From the NCBI RefSeq assembly GCF_014636095.1, contig NZ_BMDV01000001.1:463706-527705 (forward strand): a stretch of DNA of 64,000 nucleotides. The letters run 5' to 3'. Under the pieces are notes generated by a model. It saw only the letters and a program-made list of their open reading frames with translations. It was not told the origin of the DNA and ran no database searches. The DNA comes from Acinetobacter modestus. GTDB taxonomy: Bacteria; Pseudomonadota; Gammaproteobacteria; Pseudomonadales; Moraxellaceae. A program made the position numbers and the translations under genes. Of the stretch, positions 21,301 to 28,549 are shown piece by piece (positions within the stretch are counted from its first letter, which is position 1; every line of letters begins with the position of its first letter).

Positions 21301-22262
21301 ATCACACAATGGAAGAGTTGAAATCTCAATCTATTGATCCAAATTTAATATGGAATCTTAGAGATCGTATTGGAGGAAAATATAGAAAAAATAAATCATA
21401 TGTTGCATTAAATATTAAATTATTTAAATGGATTATTTCAACTTTCCGAAAACTTTATCCTAATGTTGCTCATCCAATTGGTGTTTCAGGCGGTGATAGA
21501 AATGCATGGGATGCTTCCGAATTTATAATCAGCATTATTCAACAATTAGCAAAAAATCATAGTGATCAAGCCTGTGATGCACTTCAGAAACTTAAAGACT
21601 CATCCCCTGATGATTACACTGATGTAATCAAAACAATGCTATTTGAACAAAAACAAATGCGAGCTGAAAGTTTCTATTCTGTTCCTACTCTTCAATCAAT
21701 TAAAGCAATGATTAATGACCAACTTCCTCAAACAATTATTGATTTACAAGCTTTTGTATTGGAAGAGTTAGATATTGTTCAGGCAAAAGTTAAAAGTGAT
21801 GATGCTGAATCTTGGCGTGGATTCTTCAATGATCAAGGTAAGCCTTTTTATGAGGAACGATGCCGTGACCATCTAATTGGTTTGCTTCGTCAAGGTGATA
21901 ATACAATCACATATGAACCTGAAGCGCATGTAGCAAATGATAAAGAAGTTGATATCACTTGTGCTGTAGGTAATCTTCGCCTGCCAATCGAGATAAAAGG
22001 CCAGTGGCATCCTGACCTTTGGACTGGGGCTGATCAACAACTTGATAAATTATATACCACTGACTGGAGAGCTGAAGGTAGAGGTATTTATTTAGTGCTA
22101 TGGTTTGGAAAAAGAGAGGATAATAAAAAGCTTAGATCGTTTGGCCGAGGAAAGCCCGTTCCCAATACTTCTAAAGAATTACAAGAAATGTTAATTGCAA
22201 ATAATCGGTCTGCTCAGGATGGAAAAGTAAAAATTGTTGTAATGGAGATCAATAAAATGTAG
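18327..22262 (+). CDS. STAND/NACHT-type NTPase with C-terminal PD-(D/E)XK nuclease
   Basis: A 1311-residue multidomain protein. The NTPase is at the very N-terminus: Walker A G33-EAGMGKS-S41, Walker B ILVIDALDE (75-83, with the second acidic pair of NACHT proteins), and a sensor-like FILACRVADW (109-118). A NACHT-like NPQTLNLIA segment follows near 178. The middle (about 300-1130) is helical and repeat-like (HEAT/TPR-like sensor region). The C-terminus is a nuclease fold: YEERCRDHL, then D1209 and E1222-I-K1224, then WHPDLWTGADQQL and GRGIYLVLWFG. This order (NTPase first, effector last) is the reverse of Avs proteins. AAGAG lies before the ATG. It is followed 73 bp later by a DUF4365-TPR gene. 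A role in sensing phage and cutting DNA is inferred. Confidence 0.8.
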   Translation: MIKRTFWYQDSDNHITLTQDELLTKTNPLVIVGEAGMGKSSLLEWLGNLENYAYCTARQLLNRANPQTLLGSNSILVIDALDEISSRNDGDSVDKVLQKLEILGYPKFILACRVADWRSATSLETIREQYSEEPLELHLESFTQEDMSEFLGLMFNNQQTQEIIDHFTIRGLSDLLSNPQTLNLIATVAKKEKLPETLTKLFEQAIELLRIEHSEFKAKSQLPSEIALDAAGAAFASLILTGNEAISRKAIANIIDGELPISEVKLLPDTEEIELILGSRLFRSNGIERFSYLHRRIGEFLGAKWLIKQANTDRKRKRLLSFFHSYEFVPTNLRGLHSWLMNDPALTSEIIKKDPIGILEYGDVDNLTIDQAKILLDSIYLLAENNPRFYNFHNKDTYYIRAFTTPTLLSLIQNIIGQPKTPFSFRVFLVDVIKKNQLPNDFIELLKQLVNDPNIEFAIRKSAGEALAIQKQVIDWHNIYLYLSKLGDESSIRLAIELLEDTGYDKAHDELIANLAISHLEMSDHIVGPLWYLQQNLPKEQIENVLNFFVSRIEMMAISSDSEIKNEAKNFACHLILRFLENYDISAEKLLNWLEPFHNTFGYHDEYIKKLAEFFRKNQSLRLAIQYLVLLKRPGEKNIWQKNHLLYYCSTGLSITSEDIISLLKGLHKEDRNDCRWKELVQLTHHDNGIGKDVREAALPFTVNDQNARDWLDQIGIRKLADWEIQDIERKKQNEEKKLASRSEQRLFYLQNIERLRQGEYGVILKPAKVYLKLFSDISKETPAHLRIADWIGDDISEICMDGFEAFLMLDPPQTTAQDIANILPQRKFYEASYILIVALAERIRKDIGLTDLSNERLLAGYYTLLHIRYDTHAGIPNIFENIENEIQQRGILLEALETFYEPQFQARCEHIDGLARIMRMAETTDISIELAKKWLKNYPGMPINIETELLDCLVQTGQFDAIRELILTRKIVANKEQQLNWVAINLIVDFDHTMEELKSQSIDPNLIWNLRDRIGGKYRKNKSYVALNIKLFKWIISTFRKLYPNVAHPIGVSGGDRNAWDASEFIISIIQQLAKNHSDQACDALQKLKDSSPDDYTDVIKTMLFEQKQMRAESFYSVPTLQSIKAMINDQLPQTIIDLQAFVLEELDIVQAKVKSDDAESWRGFFNDQGKPFYEERCRDHLIGLLRQGDNTITYEPEAHVANDKEVDITCAVGNLRLPIEIKGQWHPDLWTGADQQLDKLYTTDWRAEGRGIYLVLWFGKREDNKKLRSFGRGKPVPNTSKELQEMLIANNRSAQDGKVKIVVMEINKM

Positions 22263-22335
22263 AACAAGTAATATTTAAAATGAACTTAATTCTATATTGA
22301 ACTTATCTTTTATCATAACCAAAATAGGTCGTGGC

Positions 22336-24282
22336 ATGAAATATTTAGATGATTTACCTAAACGGCATCCAAATCATATTATAGAGAGCAAAGCTGTAGC
22401 CGCTTTTGAAAAAATCATACATGAATCTGAATGTTTCATGATCCAACTAAAGGATACACAGGATTATGGTACAGACTGTCAATTAGAAGTAGTAGATGAT
22501 GAACATGCTACAAATGTTAGAATCCATGTTCAACTAAAAGGCACTAAAAAAGCCTTGAATAAAGATGGTTCTATCAGTATTGATATAAACAGAACTAATC
22601 TGAACTATCTAATTTCTCAACGACATTCATTCTTTGTCTGTTATCATATTCCAACAAATACCCTGAAATTCTGTTATGCAGACACTGTATTACGCCAATA
22701 TGAACATTCTAAACAACAATGGACGACTCAACAAACAATTACTGTAAATTTCACTGACTTGCTTACTATTACAAAATTACAATCCTTAGCAAAGCTAGCA
22801 AAAGCTAATTCAAACTCAGTAAGAAATAGTAGAATTAAACAAATTATTACTTCTCCTAGTGAGATGGTAAATACAATTAGAACTATACCTTTTGATCTAC
22901 ATATTCCTGAAGATCAAGATCGTGCAGCCTCTTTACTTTTAACCCTTTATAATAGTGGTGAAGATAAAATAATAAGTGATGCATTTGATAGATTTTTAGC
23001 ACTTTTTCCATCAAATCATAATGCACTTATGTATTGCTATATGGCTGAAATTAATATTGGAATGGCACAAAAAGAAGTTAATATTGATAGAATTAAAAAA
23101 GGAATTATCTATCTAGAGTCTAAAATAGAAACTAAACAATTTAGTTCTGGAAGCCTTATATATTCAATTGGAAATGGATACTCTGTATTAGATCTTAATG
23201 AAGATGCAATCATTGCATATAAAAAATCCATTGATGACTTGGAAGAGAGAGATAGCCAATTGCTAGCCATGTGTTATAAAAATCTTGGCTCAAGTTATGA
23301 AAATATTGGAAATCAATCTGAAGCAGTAACTTGTTATAAGAAGTCGATCTCTTACAATAAGCAACTTCCAGAAGCTAACTTTGCATTAGGTAACTTTTAT
23401 TTAAAAAATGGTAAATATGAAGAAGCCTTACAACATTTTGATGAAATAGTTTTTAATGAACCTACTACTGAAAAACAATTTTCTGTTTTAGGGTGGAGAG
23501 TAAATGCTCTTTTTAATCTAAAAGAAGGTCGTTCAGCTTTTCGTGAGATCAATACTCTGCTAAGTAATACATCCAATAATGGGGATTGGATTTGGTTATG
23601 GTGTGCTAAACAAGTTGCTTTGTTTGGACGAGATAGCATTGATAATGCCAAGCTAAGTATTGCATTTTGGGATAGATATCTGAAAAAACACTCTAATTGC
23701 CCTCATGGAATTAGAGAATGGTTACTGAATCAATTTTATTTACGCTCAGAATCTTTAGATATCGGATTCACTTATCCCGATTTTAAATCTCATTTTGAAT
23801 CTATAATTCAACATATTCAAAACCAAGATGCTGCATTTCTTTGGGATAGACTCGGTCATTGGGCCCAAGATAATAATGATTGGAATGAAGCAGAATATTG
23901 TTTTCAAAATGCTTATAGGCTAGCAAAAGGTGAATATGGCTATTGCTTAGGAACAGCATTATTATTTCTAAATCGTCCAAAAGAAAGCCTACCATTGTTA
24001 TTAGAACAAGCATTAAAAATACAACCTGATGATATGAGCTGGTTTCAACTAGCATCAACTTATGAAAAGTTAGGTAAAATAAAAGAATCAATTAATGCCT
24101 ATAAAAAAGTAATCTCTTTAAATTCAGAGTATGCATTAGCTTGGTTTAATATGGGAGGCATACATTGGAATAATGGTGATCATAAAAATGCAATCCGTGT
24201 ATGGAAAAAGGCTATAAAGAAATTCCAAAATCATGAACTATCAGTTGAGCTTTATAAAAATATACCACACTTATTAGATTAA
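22336..24282 (+). CDS. DUF4365 nuclease-like domain fused to TPR repeats
   Basis: About 648 residues from the ATG at 22336 (AGG seven bases before); a TTG at 22297 would add 13 residues without a good ribosome site. Residues 10-120 are DUF4365, a PD-(D/E)XK-like fold: E17, Y44-G-T-D47 and V65-Q66-L-K68-G with a Q-x-K version of the last motif. The rest (about 270-640) is tetratricopeptide repeats (ALGNFYLKNGKYEEALQHFD, WFNMGGIHWNNGDHKNAIRV). It follows the NTPase-nuclease gene on the same strand, so the two probably form one operon. TPRs would bind a partner or phage protein. A terminator follows. Confidence 0.75.
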   Translation: MKYLDDLPKRHPNHIIESKAVAAFEKIIHESECFMIQLKDTQDYGTDCQLEVVDDEHATNVRIHVQLKGTKKALNKDGSISIDINRTNLNYLISQRHSFFVCYHIPTNTLKFCYADTVLRQYEHSKQQWTTQQTITVNFTDLLTITKLQSLAKLAKANSNSVRNSRIKQIITSPSEMVNTIRTIPFDLHIPEDQDRAASLLLTLYNSGEDKIISDAFDRFLALFPSNHNALMYCYMAEINIGMAQKEVNIDRIKKGIIYLESKIETKQFSSGSLIYSIGNGYSVLDLNEDAIIAYKKSIDDLEERDSQLLAMCYKNLGSSYENIGNQSEAVTCYKKSISYNKQLPEANFALGNFYLKNGKYEEALQHFDEIVFNEPTTEKQFSVLGWRVNALFNLKEGRSAFREINTLLSNTSNNGDWIWLWCAKQVALFGRDSIDNAKLSIAFWDRYLKKHSNCPHGIREWLLNQFYLRSESLDIGFTYPDFKSHFESIIQHIQNQDAAFLWDRLGHWAQDNNDWNEAEYCFQNAYRLAKGEYGYCLGTALLFLNRPKESLPLLLEQALKIQPDDMSWFQLASTYEKLGKIKESINAYKKVISLNSEYALAWFNMGGIHWNNGDHKNAIRVWKKAIKKFQNHELSVELYKNIPHLLD

Positions 24283-24345
24283 AAATTAAAATAGAAAAAT
24301 TTTAAATTTCACAAACATAAAATAATTTATAAATTAAACTGCATT

Positions 24346-24380
24346 GACAGACTCTACAAATATAGTCTGTCTTTTTATTT
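24346..24380 (+). terminator. Terminator of the NTPase/DUF4365 operon
   Basis: Stem gacagact / agtctgtc with a short loop, followed by a T-rich run, 60 bp after the DUF4365-TPR stop codon. Confidence 0.75.
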
Positions 24381-24445
24381 AGCTATTTAAATATTAATAA
24401 ATCTATTTTTATTAAATTAAACTTATTTTTAGATATTTTAAAAAA

Positions 24446-24655
24446 TTAACACGGCATTAGAGTCATTGGATACTTTTTATTATCCCACCAATTTTCCACG
24501 TCCTGACGATCAAAGTAAACCGCTGCTTGTCTAGTAGTACCCTCTTTTATAGGTCGTGGGAAAGATACATCTGTTTGTATGAGTTTAGCCAACTTGTCCG
24601 CTTTGATTGATAAAATATGGCACACTTCATTTTTTGTTAGTCTTAGCTTTTGCAT
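24446..24655 (-). CDS. AlpA-like/excisionase-type DNA-binding protein
   Basis: A 69-residue protein with one helix-turn-helix: RLTKNEVCHILSIKADKLAK near the start, then FPRPIKEG and a C-terminal DRQDVENWWDNKK, the pattern of AlpA/MerR-like excisionase proteins. These bind near integrase genes or att sites and favour excision. Its start overlaps the end of the replication gene by 13 bp, so the two are translated together. In this element it is the best candidate for a directionality factor, although it is far from the integrase. Confidence 0.75.
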   Translation of the reverse strand: MQKLRLTKNEVCHILSIKADKLAKLIQTDVSFPRPIKEGTTRQAAVYFDRQDVENWWDNKKYPMTLMPC

Positions 24656-25590
24656 ATATTCCCCTTTAATTTTTTATTATTAATGCTGTCTATGTCGATG
24701 TTATAAGCTAGCAAAAATTTTAATCTCTTACGATAGATTGTTGATCTGTCATATAAAATATCAACATCTCCATTAAGTAAGCAATTATAAAATTTTTTAT
24801 CTGCACTATTTGTTATCTTTGATAAATTAATTACATGACTAAAATCTGGTAGCCGTAATTTCTTTAAACGTATTTTAAAAAACTTATCTAAATCATCTAC
24901 ATCACTCCATTGATATGCAAATCTCAAATCCCATTTCTTTAGTTGTCTATAATAAAGTTTAATCTCAGCTCTAATTGTGATATCAGCAAGTGCTTTTAAT
25001 TCAGAACTTACAATATCTTTCTTCGTTCTTTTTTGATCTATCTCTTTTCCTTTATGATAGTAACCTAGTACCCATCTTTTAGATGATTGACCAAAATAAA
25101 CCCCATTTTGATATATTGTTTTAGGTTTATAAGGATAATAACCACCTGTTTTTAAATGATCCAAATAATTTAAAGCCAATTTCTTATTATCAAAAGTAAT
25201 ATCTTGTTTAATATGCAATTGATAAATACGATAATCACATTTTTTAAGAACATCTAATTGCTCATCTGTAGGCTCTACTAAGCCCATTTCAACAAACTTT
25301 TTAACTACATCTAAGACCAAATCCTCAATATTGGCACATCCTGTAATATTTTGACCATGTAACCATTTATAAAAATTACCACTAATCCTTAATTTTTCAT
25401 TTACAGATTTTACTTTTAAAGTATGTTTATTTTTAGACTCTATATCCTTTGAACGATAAGATGTTTTTGCTTTATCAAAGTTATGATCTTCATCTAAATA
25501 AATTTTTAAACCTTTAGAGAGTTTTTTAGGATCATGACTTATATCAACGATTACATCTAACCAATCTATATTTATTTTATTTATATTCAT
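24643..25590 (-). CDS. Phage/plasmid replication protein, II/X family
   Basis: About 315 residues from the ATG at 25590, chosen for its strong AAGGAGAT; an earlier in-frame start at 25668 lacks one. The sequence matches the replication initiator family of filamentous phage gene II/X: DWLDVIVD near the start, ISGNFYKWLHGQN, GVYFGQSSKRWVLGYYHKG and IRAEIKLYYRQLKKWDLR. Such proteins nick one strand and start rolling-circle replication. It overlaps the AlpA-like gene. Its presence suggests the excised element can replicate, and links it to filamentous-phage-type or satellite biology. Confidence 0.85.
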   Translation of the reverse strand: MNINKINIDWLDVIVDISHDPKKLSKGLKIYLDEDHNFDKAKTSYRSKDIESKNKHTLKVKSVNEKLRISGNFYKWLHGQNITGCANIEDLVLDVVKKFVEMGLVEPTDEQLDVLKKCDYRIYQLHIKQDITFDNKKLALNYLDHLKTGGYYPYKPKTIYQNGVYFGQSSKRWVLGYYHKGKEIDQKRTKKDIVSSELKALADITIRAEIKLYYRQLKKWDLRFAYQWSDVDDLDKFFKIRLKKLRLPDFSHVINLSKITNSADKKFYNCLLNGDVDILYDRSTIYRKRLKFLLAYNIDIDSINNKKLKGNICKS

Positions 25591-26248
25591 TCTATCTCCT
25601 TGTTCTATTTTATTATTTTTAATTAATATCAAAAAATACACATGATTATCTTGTATAAGGTAAAACACTTAACTTAAATGAGTAGATATAAAGAATTGAA
25701 TATACTGAATTTAAAAAATGTTATAATTATATAATGTCAAAATGCAACAAATGTACTATTAATATTAACAACAGGCAACTATTCTACTCTTTTTAATCAC
25801 AAAAAGCAATCGCTATCTCTGATAATTTTACATAAAATTTTAAAAAGTAGATTACACCAAGACCTCATGTTTAAAAAATTTCTAATTTTTTCTTTATCCC
25901 TCTCACTTTGAATCAGATTCAGTTATGAAAGTTTTTTCTGCTACCGTGTATAGAGTTCTATACGTTAAGGAAATGCAAATCAAATGCTATCATTTATTTT
26001 TAAATAAAATTCCGTTGACACGTTGTTTCACACATGTCAAATAATCTTAATAATATACCTTTATCTCAAAACTAGATTTTCCCATCTCACTTTTCATTTG
26101 AATGGCGAAAAATAGAATTTATCATTCATATAATTAATTTATAAAGTATATTAATCAATAATTTTTTTATTTTTAGTATTAAAATTCAATTAAATCATAA
26201 TAAAATAAAGCTCATCCCTTGTGGAACAAGCTTTTTAATTAAATTATT
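25591..26248. other. AT-rich gap with inverted repeats; candidate replication origin
   Basis: 658 bp upstream of the replication gene. It holds the perfect palindrome TGAATCAGATTCA (25909-25921), the hairpin gtatag-agtt-ctatac (25948-25963), an inverted pair TTGACA...TGTCAA (26015-26040), and another TGTCAAAA (25735) like the fic repeats. A short reading frame is listed separately. A rolling-circle origin would be expected near such a gene, but no nick site was recognised. Confidence 0.4.
25925..26044 (+). CDS. Possible 39-residue peptide
   Basis: An ATG-started frame, MKVFSATVYRVLYVKEMQIK then CYHLFLNKIPLTRCFTHVK, inside the AT-rich gap. It has little ribosome site. The basic, Cys-containing C-terminus IPLTRCFTHVK does not look like random AT-rich DNA. 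It overlaps the hairpin at 25948-25963 and the TTGACA/TGTCAA pair, so it may instead be structured non-coding DNA. Function is unknown. Confidence 0.25.
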   Translation: MKVFSATVYRVLYVKEMQIKCYHLFLNKIPLTRCFTHVK

Positions 26249-26797
26249 TTAACGCCGTGTCGTGTTAAATTGGTAATTCCCATAGTCCGTCTTCACTTCA
26301 ATTTCTTTTGCAAAATTTGCATCACAATTTATTGCAAGCTCAACTACTTGTCCAAATTTCAAATTAGCAGGTAATTTATTATTGTGATCATATTCACCGA
26401 TGCCACAATTATTACCACGATTAATAATAATATCATTGATCGTAACATCATCTACTTTAGACTGAATGACTACATTATATGCTAGCTTTCCATAAACTTT
26501 TGTATTGAACTCATTCATATTAAAGGAAACCTCTACAGGTTCTCCCTCTAAAATTTGCTTTATTGGATTGGCTGTACCTTGATCCTCATATCCTAAATTT
26601 TCATCAACCGCACTATCATCTGCTAATGCATCTGCACCTGCTAATGGATCAGCTTCGGCTGCCGCAGCCACTGCTTCTTCAGCTTGTTCTTGTGCTGTTG
26701 TTGCACCTACTGCCTGTTCACTTTTAGATTCACTACATCCCCATACAAAATATAGAGATGTTGTCATTAAGCCCCAATACAACAATTTTTTTAGCAT
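26249..26797 (-). CDS. Island-encoded lipoprotein
   Basis: A 182-residue lipoprotein: MLKKLLYW start, lipobox FVWGC at about residues 17-21, an Ala/Glu/Asp-rich linker (about 28-75) and a C-terminal globular part (about 85-182) with two cysteines (NNCGIGEYDHNNK and INCDANFAKE). The domain was not recognised. It is divergent from the first HTH regulator and shares a 170-bp promoter region with it, so it is probably controlled by that regulator. Element-borne lipoproteins can act in superinfection exclusion at the cell surface; that is only a suggestion here. Confidence 0.7.
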   Translation of the reverse strand: MLKKLLYWGLMTTSLYFVWGCSESKSEQAVGATTAQEQAEEAVAAAAEADPLAGADALADDSAVDENLGYEDQGTANPIKQILEGEPVEVSFNMNEFNTKVYGKLAYNVVIQSKVDDVTINDIIINRGNNCGIGEYDHNNKLPANLKFGQVVELAINCDANFAKEIEVKTDYGNYQFNTTRR

Positions 26798-26887
26798 AAT
26801 TACACCATTATAAAGTCATCATTTATTACTTACTCACCTTATAAACCTATTGATACCTTGTTGTTAGGTTTAAAAAGTTAAGTAAAG

Positions 26888-26941
26888 TACGTAACTAAAG
26901 TTTAATAATTTGCGTAATTAAAATCAAATATTACGTAACTA
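26888..26941. promoter_or_regulatory. Operator-like boxes upstream of the first HTH gene
   Basis: Three related boxes: ACGTAACT at 26889, GCGTAATT at 26912 and ACGTAACT at 26933, about two helical turns apart. TTACGTAA (26931-26938) is palindromic. They lie in the region shared by the lipoprotein gene and the first HTH regulator. Confidence 0.45.
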
Positions 26942-26967
26942 TTAGTTAAGCTAATTATTTTTAGGTA

Positions 26968-27372
26968 ATGAAGAATGATGATGAAAAAACCTTATTTGCA
27001 AGTCGATTAATCAAAGCCATGCAAGCCAAAGGTTATGAAGCTAAGGCTTCTATTTTAGAAAGAGAGTTCAATTTGAACTATTCAGGCAGACCCATGACAT
27101 TACACGGGGTACGCAAATGGCTCATCGGGGAATCTATTCCATCAGGTGACAAATTGCTTACACTTGCTAAATGGCTAGATGTACCACCTGAAGAATTAGC
27201 CTTTGAAAAAGACATCCAAAAAGCAATTGCACAACGGGATGCCCGTTGGCAGCAAGATATTGGTTATAGGGACAAGGAAGTATTTGAAGCTTTTATAGCA
27301 CTACCGCCAGCACATAAAAAAGTGATTCGGGATATGATTGTTGCTTTGTCCAATAACTCCACAAAACATTAA
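26968..27372 (+). CDS. HTH transcriptional regulator (Cro/C1-like), copy 1
   Basis: A 134-residue protein with an N-terminal helix-turn-helix-like region (MTLHGVRKWLIGESIPSGDK, LLTLAKWLDVPPEELAF) and a helical C-terminus ending in VIRDMIVALSN. It is followed by a close paralogue 124 bp downstream (27497-27895) that matches over nearly the whole length. It diverges from the island lipoprotein gene. AGG lies only three bases before the ATG. It probably represses its own promoter and controls element genes; the target boxes upstream differ from those of its paralogue. Confidence 0.8.
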   Translation: MKNDDEKTLFASRLIKAMQAKGYEAKASILEREFNLNYSGRPMTLHGVRKWLIGESIPSGDKLLTLAKWLDVPPEELAFEKDIQKAIAQRDARWQQDIGYRDKEVFEAFIALPPAHKKVIRDMIVALSNNSTKH

Positions 27373-27400
27373 AGTCCTAGTCTTTAGTTAAGTAAAAATT

Positions 27401-27478
27401 GACTAAAAGTCTAATTAAAAACATGACAAAAATCATAGTCTATTGACTATTGATAAAGTCACCTAACTAAAAGTCAGT
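27401..27478. promoter_or_regulatory. Operator-like GACT/AGTC repeats upstream of the second HTH gene
   Basis: GACT-AAA-AGTC palindrome at 27401-27411, AGTC-tatt-GACT around 27437-27448, and ACTAAAAGT around 27466-27476. These differ from the ACGTAACT boxes before copy 1. Confidence 0.45.
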
Positions 27479-27496
27479 TTTTTTTATTATCCAAAA

Positions 27497-27895
27497 ATGA
27501 ACAATGAAAAAACGCTTTTTGCGCAACGCCTCATTATAGCAATGCAGGCTAAAGGCTACGATGCTAAACCGTCTATTTTAGAGCGGGAATTTAACTTGCG
27601 TCATAATGGCAAACCTGTAACGCTTTACGGTGTTAGGAAGTGGCTATTAGGGATGTCTATGCCGTCAAGTGATAAGTTGCTTACACTTGCTCAATGGTTA
27701 GATGTATCACCAGAAGAATTAGCTTTTGAAAAAGATATTAAAAAAGCGATTGCCCAACGAGAAGCTCGTTGGCAACAAGACATTGGTTATAAAGATAAAA
27801 ACATTGCAGATGCTTTTTTAGCCCTACCGCCGTCCCATAAAAAAGTGATTCGGGATATGATTGTTGCGTTGTCGAATAATCCACAAAAAAATTAA
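27497..27895 (+). CDS. HTH transcriptional regulator (Cro/C1-like), copy 2
   Basis: A 132-residue paralogue of the upstream regulator: EKTLFAQRLIIAMQAKGYDA against EKTLFASRLIKAMQAKGYEA in copy 1, and shared LTLAxWLDVxPEELAFEKDI and KKVIRDMIVALSNN. The strongest differences fall in the region around RHNGKPVTLYGVRKWLLG, where the recognition helix is expected. No ribosome site is obvious, so it may be leaderless or weakly translated. Its upstream DNA carries GACT/AGTC repeats. It converges on the Septu genes, with only five bases between the stops. Confidence 0.8.
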   Translation: MNNEKTLFAQRLIIAMQAKGYDAKPSILEREFNLRHNGKPVTLYGVRKWLLGMSMPSSDKLLTLAQWLDVSPEELAFEKDIKKAIAQREARWQQDIGYKDKNIADAFLALPPSHKKVIRDMIVALSNNPQKN

Positions 27896-27900
27896 GTGAC

Positions 27901-28548
27901 TTATTTATTGCCATCAACCCAATTTTGCAAGGCTTTACTAATGACGGGGGCAAATGGTTGTAATTTACCATCGGATACTTGATGCAAGTCATCAATCAAT
28001 AAGGTTAATAGCTCATCATCCTCAATCAAGTCATCTATATTGATGCTTTGGGTAAATAAAAAGTTAGCAATCGCTTGTTTACGCATATCGACCAACTTTT
28101 GATTTTGCTGCAAGCTATCGCCTAATCTTAGTACATCAATGGTTTGTTTGGCATCATCAGTTAAGCCTGTGACCGTGCCACTAAGATTAAAATTAAACTC
28201 CGTTTTACAACGTGGTGACAATGGACTAATGGCGATTTCTTGATTTTCTTTTGCATCATCACAACAGCCTTTAGTCGTACAACTTGCCACAATATTATTA
28301 AAAGCAAAGCTAAATTGTGGATAACCCTGTCTTGGCAAGATATGCTCATTCATACAATCATGGTCTTTTACCCCAACTTGCCGACAACAATAAGCACATA
28401 AATAAGCTTGTTCAGCCAAACATGCCTGTCTAATTGCTAGGCGTATTTGTTCAGGATCATCCCCTAAATCATCATATCTATGCGTTGGGTTTTTACGTTT
28501 ATATTCGGTTAATTCAGTCGGTTCAGACCCCTTATTAATCTGTTGCAA
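27901..28548 (-). CDS. ptuB: Septu HNH endonuclease PtuB
   Basis: A 215-residue HNH nuclease of the retron/Septu type (TIGR02646). The zinc/HNH core is visible: C51-A-Y-C54, N67-E-H69-I, and later F-N-N85-I-V-A-S-C90...C95-C96. A TTG start is used, with AGGGGAAATAG just upstream, and the N-terminal MQQINKGSEPTELTEYKR matches the family start. Its start follows the PtuA stop by one base, so the two are translationally coupled. PtuB is the DNA-cutting partner of the PtuA ATPase in anti-phage defence. Confidence 0.85.
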   Translation of the reverse strand: MQQINKGSEPTELTEYKRKNPTHRYDDLGDDPEQIRLAIRQACLAEQAYLCAYCCRQVGVKDHDCMNEHILPRQGYPQFSFAFNNIVASCTTKGCCDDAKENQEIAISPLSPRCKTEFNFNLSGTVTGLTDDAKQTIDVLRLGDSLQQNQKLVDMRKQAIANFLFTQSINIDDLIEDDELLTLLIDDLHQVSDGKLQPFAPVISKALQNWVDGNK

Positions 28549-28549
28549 C

